Positions 35,958-44,423 of a DNA stretch of 64,000 nt are shown piece after piece. The position numbers and the translations under genes are program-made. The stretch comes from CAZUGA01 sp964619885 (GTDB lineage Bacteria > Pseudomonadota > Gammaproteobacteria > Methylococcales > UBA1147): positions 62,001 to 126,000 of the forward strand of contig CAZUGA010000003.1 of NCBI GenBank assembly GCA_964619885.1, written 5' to 3'. Every line of letters starts with the position of its first letter. Positions within the stretch are counted from its first letter, which is position 1. The notes beneath the pieces were generated by a model, which did no database searches, was not told where the DNA came from, and was given only the letters and a program-made list of their open reading frames with translations.

Positions 35958-37511
35958 ATGAGCAATACCCAAACCGTACGGGAAGGCATAGACTTTTCTG
36001 AGACCCGCCGATGGAGCAACCGCCACCAAACCGTTAGCCAACAGCTGTCTGGTATTTTCGATATTTATAATATCGACAACGATGACAAGCTATCAGCCTA
36101 CAACGCTGCAACGGAAAATTTCAAATGGTTGATCGGAGAAGCGAAAAGCAAGGGAATTCGATTGCATGCACTGGGCGGCGGCTGGTCATTAACCGATGTA
36201 GGCATGTCAAGAGACTATCTGGTTAACACCAAACAACTTCGACTCATATTTTCAATTTCAAAAGACCGGGTGGTTGCATCCTATCCCGGCAAAGCTAAGG
36301 GTTTACGTCTCATTCAATGCGGTAATTCAATTACACGCCTCAACCGTAAACTTCGAGAATCAAAAAGATCGATCAAAACTTCAGGCTCGAGCAACGGCCA
36401 AACTATCGCTGGTGCGCTGTCGACTGGAACCCACGGGTCCGCGTTTAAATTTGGTGCCATTCAAGAATTCGTGGTCGGAATACACCTGGTAGTAGGGACA
36501 TCCCGACACGTCTGGTTAGAACGAAAATCTTACCCAGTAACCAAACCCAATTTCGCAAAAATATTGGGCGCAGAACTCATAAGGGATGATCAGCTGTTTA
36601 ATGCCGCGCTGGTAAGCTTTGGTAGCTTTGGCTTTATCCACAGTGTGATGATAGAAACCGATCCTTTGTTCTTGCTCGAAGCCCACAGAGTATTATTGCC
36701 ATTCAACAATTCGTTCAGAAAGTGCCTGTCCACGCTGGATTTTTCCTCGCTCAATCTACCCCACCCCCATAACAACGACAATCAATTGATCCATTTTGAA
36801 GTCGTATTCAACCCAAATGGCGACCTAAAAGATGCCATCGTAACTGTGATGTACAAACGGACTTTTAGAAAAAATTATCCGCACCTGGAAGCAGAAACCG
36901 ATGAACCTGGATTGGGCGATGGCGCACTTAGCATCATTGGACGCATATTGGATCAACTTCCAGCTAGATTAACCCGCCCGTCAATCAACCGTTCTGTAGC
37001 ATCCGAATTCGCAGAATATGGGCCCAAATGGGGCACCGTAGGCGAAATTTTCAGCAGTGAGAAAGTCAGAGGAAAAACGCTAAGCGCCGCTATGGCGATT
37101 CCACTATCCGAAGCAGAAAACGCGCTTGAAATTGCACTTAGCACCCATTCGAATCATGGCGAACTATTTCCAGGAATAATATCACTACGTTATGTGAAAG
37201 GATCAGAAGCGACTCTTGCCTTCACGCGCTTCCCACAATCCAAACGAATCGCGGTATTGGAAGTTGACAGCATTTATTCCAAAGAAAATCTAAACTTCCT
37301 CAAAAAAGTCTGGAAACAACTAGATCAGTCAAACATCCCCTACAAAGTCCATTGGGGCAAGATCAACAACATTACGAAATCGCGGGTCAACAAGATGTAT
37401 GGCAACAACGCCATCGAACAGTGGACTACTGCGCGCGAAAGTCTTCTGGAACCCGCTACGCGCAATATATTTACCAATCCGTTTCTGGAAAAAGCTGGTT
37501 TGGCCACTTAA
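35958..37511 (+). CDS. FAD-binding oxidoreductase of the aldonolactone oxidase / DprE1-like group
   Basis: A 517-residue flavoprotein. The PCMH-type FAD domain is clear: ALGGGWSLT at 71-79 binds the pyrophosphate, SGSSNGQTIAGALSTGTHG at 142-160 is the second FAD-binding loop and GAIQEFVVGIHLV follows at 166-178. The C-terminal domain has the ALO-type end region (SKENLNFLKKVWKQL, PYKVHWGK). This superfamily includes sugar-lactone oxidases and DprE1, which oxidises a polyprenyl-linked pentose for envelope glycan synthesis. The neighbouring membrane-modification genes make an envelope role attractive, but this is inference. No signal peptide. Convergent with the YidC paralog, 45 bp apart. Confidence 0.85.
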   Translation: MSNTQTVREGIDFSETRRWSNRHQTVSQQLSGIFDIYNIDNDDKLSAYNAATENFKWLIGEAKSKGIRLHALGGGWSLTDVGMSRDYLVNTKQLRLIFSISKDRVVASYPGKAKGLRLIQCGNSITRLNRKLRESKRSIKTSGSSNGQTIAGALSTGTHGSAFKFGAIQEFVVGIHLVVGTSRHVWLERKSYPVTKPNFAKILGAELIRDDQLFNAALVSFGSFGFIHSVMIETDPLFLLEAHRVLLPFNNSFRKCLSTLDFSSLNLPHPHNNDNQLIHFEVVFNPNGDLKDAIVTVMYKRTFRKNYPHLEAETDEPGLGDGALSIIGRILDQLPARLTRPSINRSVASEFAEYGPKWGTVGEIFSSEKVRGKTLSAAMAIPLSEAENALEIALSTHSNHGELFPGIISLRYVKGSEATLAFTRFPQSKRIAVLEVDSIYSKENLNFLKKVWKQLDQSNIPYKVHWGKINNITKSRVNKMYGNNAIEQWTTARESLLEPATRNIFTNPFLEKAGLAT

Positions 37512-37556
37512 GCATTGGCGCCGCGTTTATTCGGATCTTTAGTTTGCCCTGAATAA

Positions 37557-39029
37557 TCAGTGTGAACTGGACATCCGCAGACTCACATATTCCGATTCCA
37601 AAACCTGAACCAAGTTCACAACGACCCAATAAAGCACCAAAGCTGCGGCAAACGAATAAAAGAAAAAGACGATTAGCAAGGTTAGCAACAATGCCATACG
37701 ATTCGCACCTTGCGATGAATCTGGATTATTGTGGCGCTGGCGCCTCATGGAATAGATATTGATAAAACCCAATGCTAACGGAAGAAGATTAAGGTCCATT
37801 CCTAACCCGGGAATCGACCTCGAAAACGCGAAAACCCGATCTGGCAGCGAAAGATCATTAATCCAAAGAAAAGGAATCTCTCTGAAAACCACAGATTCGG
37901 TCGTAACAGCGAATAGGGTAATTAGAATCGGTAACTGGACAAATAACGCCAAGCTGCCCTTGAGACCAGACCAAGATGATACGCCATACTTCTTATAGAT
38001 TGCCAGTATTGCCTCACTTTGCTCTATACCCTTATACTTTTGTTTTATTTTATTTATCTCTGGAATCATTTTGCTTTGTACGGCGTTAAATTCTCGTTGA
38101 GCGACAGCCGACCAAATATTAATTGGAAACGTTACAATCCGGACAAATAACGCTAAACATATGATAGCGAATCCCAAGCTTCCTGTTGCGACACTAACTT
38201 TTTGCAAAAACCGTTCGATGAGGAATCCAAGTGGTTTCAGAGGAGACCAAAGATCACCAAACATTATTTCTTCGTGTCTGCTACCTTGGAGATTAGTTCC
38301 CAGTAAAGCAATCGCGTTTATATCAAAATTAACCGTAACGCTTGCGGAAGCTACAGACTGCGCTACTCTTTTTCGATCCAATACAGGGAGTTCTATGTCA
38401 TCCGCCAGAACCATTACACCTCCGTCAAAATTATTTTCGCCGATCACAATTGCTACGTGACGAGCAGCTAGGCTCCCTCCATGACTGTTTGTTTCTTGAT
38501 CGCTATCTTTGAGTGCTAATTTACGGTCATAGCTATAAAAAAAGTCAGCTAAGGATCCGGCATCGGGGGTATGGTGATAAAGGCCTGGGCCGATATAAAT
38601 ACTACCAGTAAGCTCCGACCCAAGGTCAGTATTGCCCGGATCAACTTGAACCGTCATTGCTAGTGGGTAATCATCCCTTCTAAGCTCATAGCGGCGAACT
38701 AACTGTACCCCACTTTCTTTATGAACACCGACGAACGACGCAGTGTTTCTAGAAATATTGTCCACCGACCAATGAATTTGAGACGTTAACGGCTCACCTT
38801 TGTGTTCAACTGCTAGCACAAATAAGGGTCTATTTTCACGTTGTAATACATAGATCCAACGTTCAAAAACTTTAATTTCCCAAAAAATAACACTTCCATC
38901 GATTCCAAGCCCAATACGGTTTTTGTCATTGGTAATAATTAGATCCCCTGCCATTGCGTTCCCCATGCTCCACAAACTGACGTGAAACAAACAAAACACA
39001 ACGATAGTTGCGCGGGCAAAAATCGTCAA
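37557..39029 (-). CDS. YidC/Oxa1-family membrane insertase paralog
   Basis: A 490-residue YidC-like protein (E. coli YidC has 548). Residues 1-28 are the first membrane segment or signal, 30-265 the periplasmic beta-domain, and about 275-485 the five-helix insertase core. The core carries the conserved hydrophilic-groove Arg (Arg297 in CLALFVRIVTFPI), the cytoplasmic helical hairpin (MIPEINKIKQKYKG), LFVQLPILITLFAV and the FLWINDLSLPD loop. The gene is not in the rpmH-rnpA-yidD-yidC-mnmE context of the housekeeping copy. Its stop side faces the oxidoreductase gene, and its ATG overlaps the end of the methyltransferase-fusion gene by 4 bp. It is therefore probably a dedicated insertase for a substrate of this locus; the 75-residue YLDPGTGS protein is a natural candidate. 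Confidence 0.92.
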   Translation of the reverse strand: MTIFARATIVVFCLFHVSLWSMGNAMAGDLIITNDKNRIGLGIDGSVIFWEIKVFERWIYVLQRENRPLFVLAVEHKGEPLTSQIHWSVDNISRNTASFVGVHKESGVQLVRRYELRRDDYPLAMTVQVDPGNTDLGSELTGSIYIGPGLYHHTPDAGSLADFFYSYDRKLALKDSDQETNSHGGSLAARHVAIVIGENNFDGGVMVLADDIELPVLDRKRVAQSVASASVTVNFDINAIALLGTNLQGSRHEEIMFGDLWSPLKPLGFLIERFLQKVSVATGSLGFAIICLALFVRIVTFPINIWSAVAQREFNAVQSKMIPEINKIKQKYKGIEQSEAILAIYKKYGVSSWSGLKGSLALFVQLPILITLFAVTTESVVFREIPFLWINDLSLPDRVFAFSRSIPGLGMDLNLLPLALGFINIYSMRRQRHNNPDSSQGANRMALLLTLLIVFFFYSFAAALVLYWVVVNLVQVLESEYVSLRMSSSH

Positions 39030-40414
39030 ACCTTCCGATTCATCATATAAATCACCCTTTCCGTCCCGGGCATGGCTTTTCTATCAACTATATCGAATAA
39101 ATTTTCGAATGCTGATTCAAATTCCGACGGTAAATAGTCCGGAAAAATGTCCTTTCGAGTCGACAGTAGACGCTGGACTTGAGAATCTTCCTTGGGAACA
39201 AATTCAATTACTAACTTGGACGCAATTCTGCAAAAAAACTTAGCAAGCCGGTCCAGCGGCACATTATTCGAGATCGCCAAATGATGTATTAGTGCTAGCG
39301 CCAAGACAACATGATCAGAGGCCCGTTCCAGCATCGACATACGTTCCTCTAACGCCCACCCAAGTGCTGGCGCAGGATTCGTCAGATCAAGGACGAGGGG
39401 TAATACCTTTTCCACGTTATATTGCTTATTATGCAAATAGTTTCGCTCCACGGCTAATTCATCAATATCGTGGGAAACGATCTCTCGTTCGTTGTTCGAC
39501 ACAATCCGACTAAAGCGCCCGGTATTGGCACCCAAATCGTGAATCGTTTCGCCTGACTCGACATAATTGTCGATTAGATCCTTTATTAATTTTTCCTTCG
39601 CCAACATTGCTTCCTTTGAATAATTAGTGTCTTGGTAATAATCACTCCATTCTGTCTTTGAAGACGAGAGGTTACATGACATAATCGCATTTTTCAGACT
39701 TTGAATTAATGCAAGTAACATTGTTTTCTTTATTCTTGGGGTGCGGAGCAAACCACTTTTCCGGGCATCGTCTTGATGGCGTCGCTGACTCGCTGCATGC
39801 AAATGAAGATGCGCAAGCAAACCATAGCGAAATCGGGTTCTAAACGGTAACAACGAGGTTGTAAGGTCTAGTGGTATACCGTCGATATAGGATCTCAATA
39901 AATTGCGCATCCTTACATCGGTATACGTCATAAGGGCAAGAGGACCGAGGAAATGTTGGCAAAACTGGCGATAAGCTACCCAGGGCGAACCTTCCGTATA
40001 CGTCTCAAAAGACAAAGTATCAATAAACACCGGACGGCAGCCTACAAACTGGACATTGTATGCAGTGGCATCCTTCAACGAAAGCCCAAATTTCAAACTA
40101 AGCTCTTCAATTTCGAGGGTTAATAATGCCGCATCCTTCAGTTGGCTGAAGCTCCACTCGTAGGGATACGAAATATAAGGTACCAAATCCGGCCTAATAA
40201 TTCGGAACGCAGGCGAGATTGTCGTGCCTATATCAACCTCCTCATGCGGCACCAACAATTTTAGCCGGACTAGTTCGGCGTACAGCCCTGATTCGACCAA
40301 CAAAGTGTAATCGGGTGCGTAGCACTGGTTAATCTGACGATAAAGGGCACCGTTACGCGCAAACATAAATCCGGAGGGGTCACGAAATGACGCACCGTGT
40401 ACACTATCGTTCAT
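39026..40414 (-). CDS. NoeA-like fusion of kinase-like N-terminal domain and SAM-dependent methyltransferase
   Basis: A 462-residue protein. The N-terminal part (1-200) opens with SFRDPSGFMFARNGALYRQI and contains LKDATAYNVQFVGCRPVFID; Asp115, Asn120 and Asp132 stand where small-molecule kinases of the aminoglycoside/choline kinase type keep their catalytic Asp, Asn and metal-binding Asp. The C-terminal part (about 285-460) is a class I methyltransferase with motif I IHDLGANTGRFS (291-302), a later acidic SHDID and VVLALALIHHLA. Proteins of this arrangement are related to the nodulation protein NoeA and recur next to small membrane proteins and sulfatase-type enzymes. The kinase comparison is my reading of the motif and is not established. 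It is cytoplasmic by lack of a signal. Confidence 0.8.
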   Translation of the reverse strand: MNDSVHGASFRDPSGFMFARNGALYRQINQCYAPDYTLLVESGLYAELVRLKLLVPHEEVDIGTTISPAFRIIRPDLVPYISYPYEWSFSQLKDAALLTLEIEELSLKFGLSLKDATAYNVQFVGCRPVFIDTLSFETYTEGSPWVAYRQFCQHFLGPLALMTYTDVRMRNLLRSYIDGIPLDLTTSLLPFRTRFRYGLLAHLHLHAASQRRHQDDARKSGLLRTPRIKKTMLLALIQSLKNAIMSCNLSSSKTEWSDYYQDTNYSKEAMLAKEKLIKDLIDNYVESGETIHDLGANTGRFSRIVSNNEREIVSHDIDELAVERNYLHNKQYNVEKVLPLVLDLTNPAPALGWALEERMSMLERASDHVVLALALIHHLAISNNVPLDRLAKFFCRIASKLVIEFVPKEDSQVQRLLSTRKDIFPDYLPSEFESAFENLFDIVDRKAMPGTERVIYMMNRKV

Positions 40415-40526
40415 TGTTGAGGATCCTCTTTACACGTAATACAAGGTTATGATTATTCACCTAGGGACTTCCTTCACAATAGGAACCTAGCTATACTATT
40501 AAGTTGGCAAACTACGTTCAATAATT

Positions 40527-40754
40527 ATGCTAACACAAAAATTTGCTCTTGCATCGGGATTAGTCCTCACCCTTTTTGCCGTCGATGCCTACGCCTATCT
40601 TGACCCAGGAACGGGTAGCGCGATTATTCAAGGTATAATAGCAGCGGTGGCAGCTCTTGGCGTAACTCTAAAGTTATATTGGCACCGCGTTGTTCGGTTT
40701 TTCGGTAGTGGGAGAAATAAGAACAAATCGACCGATTCCGCCGACAACAACTAA
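40527..40754 (+). CDS. Small membrane protein with YLDPGTGS motif
   Basis: A 75-residue protein. Residues 1-23 look like a signal peptide ending in AYA, so the mature protein would begin exactly at YLDPGTGS. This is followed by one membrane helix (AIIQGIIAAVAALGVTLKLY) and a basic cytoplasmic tail (RFFGSGRNKNKS) with an acidic end. The YLDPGTGS-x-x-x-Q motif at the membrane face is shared by small proteins found beside methyltransferase and sulfatase-type genes in other bacteria, as far as I recall; the function is unknown. The gene is divergent from the methyltransferase fusion (112 bp between starts) and convergent with the sulfatase-type gene. No good ribosome-binding site is visible before the ATG. 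Confidence 0.82.
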   Translation: MLTQKFALASGLVLTLFAVDAYAYLDPGTGSAIIQGIIAAVAALGVTLKLYWHRVVRFFGSGRNKNKSTDSADNN

Positions 40755-40864
40755 TAAATTTGTAACTAACGCGGATAAAAGAGACTGCTAGAATCAACTG
40801 CGCCGCTCGGTCGAGATCGGGCCTAGCCGCCATGCGTCAATAGGCACGGTGATAGTCAGTAGAT

Positions 40865-42601
40865 TTAAGGCGGCACGGTCTCTAGTTCGCCACGCAATTC
40901 GGATGACTTTTCGGTCTCAACTTTACCATACGAGAAATTTGGCATTGTGACCGGAAGCAAACGACAACCTTGTGTCATGTCGGAAATGCTACCTTGACAA
41001 GCTTCATCACTCCACTCAACCAAATAAGCCACTGGATCATCCTCACCATTTTCTCTATCGTTTGCCCGTCCCGCTGATACTTTGTCGAGTAGAGCCGAGA
41101 CTGACTCCATTTCGCGCCTATACGTACCCGCTGAGGAACCCGGAGGTTTGTAAGCGAACAAGGTCCCAAAGACGTCCACCATATTTTCCGCCGATGGTCG
41201 AAAATCCTGACGGTACGAAGGCCTATGTCTCAAATTATGTGTCCCGATGCGCGACCCATGATCACCATGCACAACGATATGTGCTTTATCGTAGCTCCCA
41301 GAGCTTTTCAACGCGTCGAACAACGACTGAAGCTGTTGATTTACGCATTCTACTTGCTCAAGGTAATGGGAATAATTCGCGCGTCTCGCCCCAACTGAAT
41401 TCATTTGATACAAGTCAGAATCCTCGCCATTTTCAAGCCAAGGGAGATTCTTAATCGAGCAGTCCCTATTCAAAGCATAGGGGTCGTGAGGTAACGGTAT
41501 ATGGATCAACCAAACCGAGCCCAACTCCGCTTTGAGAACGTCCTTACGAAAACGATCAAATACTTTGAGACTTACTAAGGGCCCAACGGATCGAGGCAGG
41601 GAAAAGTGACCGTCGATATCGAACACCGTCACCAACTTATCGTAAACCTTTGATAATCTAGCATATATTCTAAGCATTAAGAACGCCTTATTCGACTTTG
41701 ACAGGGAGGTTTCGCTTAGACCCCAGATCGAATTTGCTCGGTATGTATAACAACTCTTAATCAATCCAAGTCGGCGCGGATCACAAGTCCTGAAGAAATC
41801 CATCGAATAAACATGGATATCAAATCCTTGCCTTCTAAGACGGTCGAAATAGTTGCTTTGGGTCAACCAAAATGACCCGGCCTCGCCTAGACTTGAGGAG
41901 AGAAAATTCTTCGGATGTTGATTCGACAAATTCAGAATATTTGGAAGACTCATGATGGTTTGTGGAAAATGAGAGAATGCGCGACCGTACACCGTGAAAC
42001 CATCAGAGATATAGTCACTTTTCAAACGATTGGCGAGTCGGTGATGCCCATCAAATTCAACAGGAATTGACTCAATTCCGATTTGCTCGTCCACAATAAT
42101 GTGTATCCATATTGTATTGGGCCTATCACCGGAAGCCAGCATATTTTTACCAGACAATTTGGCATCAAATTCCGCCACTTGGATCGGCTGGCTTTGTGGC
42201 GTAACTAATACGGCAACTAAAGTTGCGTACACGGTCACGAGCGCAAATGTTCTAATAAACTCTGGACTCATGAGAGCAAGCGCATACAATCCGATAGGAA
42301 TCCATATATATTGATGCAACGAATAGTCAATGAACCATCTGGTCTGAACATCAATCAACAAAGTCAGCGTCGCGGCAAACGTAAGCGCCCGAAGAACTGC
42401 CCCCATTTGCCCCAAAATCCCTAAGAATATTCCAGCAAGGAAAAAACCAAACAAGATCCAAAGGGTTTCCGGAGTCATAATCGGATAGGTGTTCGATTTC
42501 ACATAGACCACGAAGGGAATAATCAGCAACGCGCAAGGCCCAAAGAACCATGCCCATTCGCTCAAATCTTTCCCCGGAATCAACCGATTCCATTTTCCCA
42601 T
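40865..42601 (-). CDS. Membrane-anchored sulfatase / alkaline-phosphatase-superfamily enzyme
   Basis: A 578-residue protein. Residues 1-135 carry four to five membrane helices, and the rest is a periplasmic alkaline-phosphatase-superfamily domain like those of LtaS, EptA and OpgB. Metal and catalytic residues are visible: Asp171-Glu172 (IIVDEQIG), Thr215 as likely nucleophile in FPQTIMSLPNIL (compare the Thr of EptA and LtaS), His372-Asp373 in LPHDPY, and HGDHG at 445-449. Such enzymes cut or transfer a phosphate-linked head group (phosphoethanolamine, glycerol phosphate) on lipids or glycans. No Cys-x-Pro-x-Arg sulfatase motif occurs, so sulfatase activity is unlikely. A GAGGT ribosome-binding site is 10 bp before the ATG. 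First gene seen after the 1.8 kb empty stretch. Confidence 0.88.
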   Translation of the reverse strand: MGKWNRLIPGKDLSEWAWFFGPCALLIIPFVVYVKSNTYPIMTPETLWILFGFFLAGIFLGILGQMGAVLRALTFAATLTLLIDVQTRWFIDYSLHQYIWIPIGLYALALMSPEFIRTFALVTVYATLVAVLVTPQSQPIQVAEFDAKLSGKNMLASGDRPNTIWIHIIVDEQIGIESIPVEFDGHHRLANRLKSDYISDGFTVYGRAFSHFPQTIMSLPNILNLSNQHPKNFLSSSLGEAGSFWLTQSNYFDRLRRQGFDIHVYSMDFFRTCDPRRLGLIKSCYTYRANSIWGLSETSLSKSNKAFLMLRIYARLSKVYDKLVTVFDIDGHFSLPRSVGPLVSLKVFDRFRKDVLKAELGSVWLIHIPLPHDPYALNRDCSIKNLPWLENGEDSDLYQMNSVGARRANYSHYLEQVECVNQQLQSLFDALKSSGSYDKAHIVVHGDHGSRIGTHNLRHRPSYRQDFRPSAENMVDVFGTLFAYKPPGSSAGTYRREMESVSALLDKVSAGRANDRENGEDDPVAYLVEWSDEACQGSISDMTQGCRLLPVTMPNFSYGKVETEKSSELRGELETVPP

Positions 42602-44423
42602 TGGTTTATACCTCAGTGAAGTTCTCCGCGCCGCCGCGCACCACGGTTTCTGTTGGAATTCAAAAGCATGACAGTTACAGCCATCACTCCGCTTACACTA
42701 ATCGTCCTTTTCGCCACTGGTCAACGCAATAATGATCCATCGCGGAAAGCGATTTGATAGTTATTCTGTACTGGGTAATCGGTAGTATACGAATAGAATA
42801 ACGCTAAAACAAACAACATAGAATTATCGACAACATGTCTCGACACGCATACGCCTGGCGAGTATCGACAAGTCCGAATTGGTATTTTTTCCATCGAACC
42901 GTTTAACCTGAACGTTAAATTTCTCTACACTGCGGCCCCATTAACTTTCAAAACAAGGTCATCTGAAATTCGTTAGGGGGTTCGTTCACAAAGGTAATCC
43001 CATGTAGGAGAGCCACCAGATCTGATTTCTCAAACAAACCGCCATTTAACCCTACCTCTGATCGACTAAATATAGAGGCTAAACAACTGTAAATTGTATG
43101 TCCAGGTTGGTGTAGCCAACTCATCACCGCAAGAGTCTTCTAGGAAATATATTTCAACTTTCCATCCGGCAAATAAGTCGCCGCGTTCAGTCCAACCGCA
43201 CGACTATACGACCGCTTGCTTTGCCCGCGTTCCTATACCAGACTGTTCTTTACTCGCGTCAGACATCTCTCCCCGAGGTCGATATAATCTTTGGAACGTC
43301 TAGGCGATTTCGCACGGCTAATGGAAGATGTTGTTTAGCTGAGTTTTCACTTCGATGTGAAGTTAATCGTACCAATTACGAGGATTTTGTGATTCCTAAA
43401 CATCGAAAGTATGGTAGGATTAATTGGTGATTATGGGCTATTGACACCGGCTTGCTCAGTTGGCGTATTGAAAGTTTTCTACTAAACTCGTAGTCAATTA
43501 TTCTATTTTGGGAAACCTCTACAAATTTTTGCCGCGAAAGATCGAAGATGGGTAATTTTCGACTCATTATGCTTATTCATGAATCAATAGAGGAAGCCCT
43601 TAGTCTGCTGAAATAAAAACTCGGTGAATCTCCATCCGGATTTTTCCAAGCAAAATTCAACGGCAAAACAATCATAACGAACCTGTAAATATCTAATATT
43701 ACAAGTTAATAAATGCGTTTCCTTAGCTTATTCCGATTCGCACAGTGAATTGGATACAAGGCTCAGTTGCATATCCGAAACACTTTCTAAAATTGAAGAA
43801 AATCAACACAAAGAAGTGGTAACCCTATTGCCTAAATAGGAAGCAATGCATTATTTAAATAATGACAATTAACTAATGAATCAATTAGCGCACACCTTTC
43901 AATACAGGAATTGATGGAAGCGACATGAAGATAACGTGTGAAGCCATAACAGTCGTCCATGCCACAACTACCAAATTAGCATTCAAGCGAATTTGCAGAT
44001 GGTGCAAACGCAAAGATGGTTTCGTCTAAACCAAGCTACCTACGAAATTTCTCGAGATATGTCTCTGAATTACGTATAGTGCCGTAGCTTTGTGTTGAAT
44101 CAGACAACCATGAGCCGAACACTGAATTACCAGACTGACGTTAGAAGATACAAACGAGTGGAAAAAACAGAATTATTACGGGCGATAGCGTACCGTTCGG
44201 AATGTCATCCAGTTCCGTGGCAAGTTTCTCGACCACCATGCATCCCCTTGCAGGTTTTTTCGAAACGCTACCAAGTTTATTGCTGGGCTAAGGCGCCAAG
44301 ACCAGAAATATCTGTCTTCGGAATCCTTGCCAGAATCCAGCAACTAGAAATTTTGCGGGATCTCTAATGGTATGGGTAATCGATTGCTAAATCAAATGCA
44401 ACCCTGAACACTAGGTTTTAAAT
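42602..44423. other. Gene-free AT-rich interval (1.8 kb)
   Basis: No frame with coding character. The longest candidates (43094-43303, 43221-43430, 43376-43567, 44092-44367) are short, lack ribosome-binding sites, use rare or random-looking composition and overlap one another. A 16-bp perfect palindrome CATTATTTAAATAATG lies at 43849-43864. No IS termini, tRNA fragment or strong hairpin terminator noticed. The left end carries the sulfatase-type gene's promoter, the right end that of the glycosyltransferase. Confidence 0.45.

Noticed and set aside
40865..42601. Classical sulfatase call for the enzyme
   Set aside because: No Cys/Ser-x-Pro-x-Arg signature; Thr-type nucleophile context and helix anchor fit LtaS/EptA-like enzymes better.
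42669..42758. 29-codon frame (MTVTAITPLTLIVLF start) divergent from the sulfatase-type gene
   Set aside because: Weak ribosome-binding site and a short, poorly placed hydrophobic stretch; not better than chance.
43094..44367. Several open frames of 60-91 codons in the 1.8 kb empty stretch
   Set aside because: They overlap one another on both strands, lack ribosome-binding sites and have no recognisable protein features.
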